A DNA stretch of 64,000 nt from Alisma plantago-aquatica. Its lineage: Eukaryota > Streptophyta > Magnoliopsida > Alismatales > Alismataceae. The position numbers and the translations under genes are program-made. Where the stretch lies: contig OY856409.1 of the NCBI GenBank assembly GCA_963693085.1, positions 238,258,558 to 238,322,557 of the forward strand, given 5' to 3'. The notes below the pieces were generated by a model. That model saw only the letters and a program-made list of their open reading frames with translations, made no database searches and was not told where the DNA came from. This document shows, in pieces, positions 63,651 to 64,000 of this stretch. The number at the start of each line of letters is the position of its first letter. Within the stretch, counting starts at the first letter, position 1.

Positions 63651-64000
63651 TTGATTCTATGAAAGAATTTTCACTTTCATCAAAAACTCAAATTTGATTT
63701 TATTTGATTAGAATTTGGGAGATAATAATTAGTCTTTATTTCATTATCATTTTCATTATTTTGATCAACTTTACAACCCTCAAGTATCAATTTGGAAAAC
63801 TACAATGAACAACTCTCTAATGAGACAAGATCCATATATAATCAGATCATGAGTCAGCTTTGGATGATCGCCCACAACTTGACTATTTAGGTAAGCAATC
63901 ATGCCAATTGCATCATATGCAACTCTTAGATAGATGATATGCACAACTCTTTGCCATTAACATTTGCATTCTTCTGGTGCTTATTCTCACTAAGGCATCA
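63651..64000 (-). other. Leader of copia element M
   Basis: AT-rich non-coding sequence upstream of the M gag. 63840-63960 is the reverse complement of the P leader at 38930-39030. The M 5' LTR lies beyond the window. Confidence 0.75.

Overview
This 64 kb window comes from a flowering plant nuclear genome, almost certainly an intergenic and probably heterochromatic block. I found no host protein-coding, tRNA or intact rRNA gene. Nearly all of it consists of transposable elements of typically plant families: Ty1/copia and Ty3/gypsy chromovirus retrotransposons primed from initiator tRNA-Met, the 5S-bearing Cassandra TRIM, hAT and Mutator-like DNA elements, and an L1-type LINE fragment. Every recognisable transposon gene is broken by stops or deletions. 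The species cannot be named from the sequence.

Region 1 (1-7.8 kb) is a tandem triplication of a ~2.45 kb unit. The unit boundary lies inside a short hAT-like element with 8-bp target duplications, so two copies carry hybrid elements and the third carries the complete one (6651-7765). A second small hAT-like element (8479-9106) and a diverged copy of part of the unit (9591-9936) follow. Region 2 (10.9-21.0 kb) is a wreck of a Ty3/gypsy LTR-gag-protease (+ strand) carrying a Mutator-like MITE in its LTR, then a minus-strand copia that lacks integrase, a truncated minus-strand hAT transposase element, and another minus-strand copia fragment.

Region 3 (21.0-64 kb) is one nested structure. A minus-strand copia element M (3' LTR 21028-23254; body resuming at 60124 and leaving the window) is split by a plus-strand copia element P of the same family (23393-60123, near-matching 5-bp duplication catgt/cttgt). 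P has a 5' LTR with primer-binding site, three internal copies (the first two sharing a Cassandra insertion at the same position, the third with that site empty), a truncated internal LTR and a 3' LTR. P's 5' LTR is split by a 12.3 kb minus-strand chromovirus (duplication ctagg). That chromovirus is split by a solo LTR of the P family (duplication ccaag). P's 3' LTR is split by a 3.7 kb chromovirus-type solo LTR, one Cassandra by a 1.4 kb solo LTR (cctag), and P's integrase region by a 5'-truncated LINE.

The most informative signals are the exact target-site duplications, which give the order of events; the hAT-hAT recombination behind the triplication; ~21-bp tandem units in the U3 of the P-family LTR; a 13-residue in-frame repeat expansion in the copia reverse transcriptase-RNase H region; duplicated polypurine-tract/LTR junctions; and an exact 2,900-bp microhomology deletion in a chromovirus LTR. 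I found no convincing undescribed functional system; the novelty is in structure and history.
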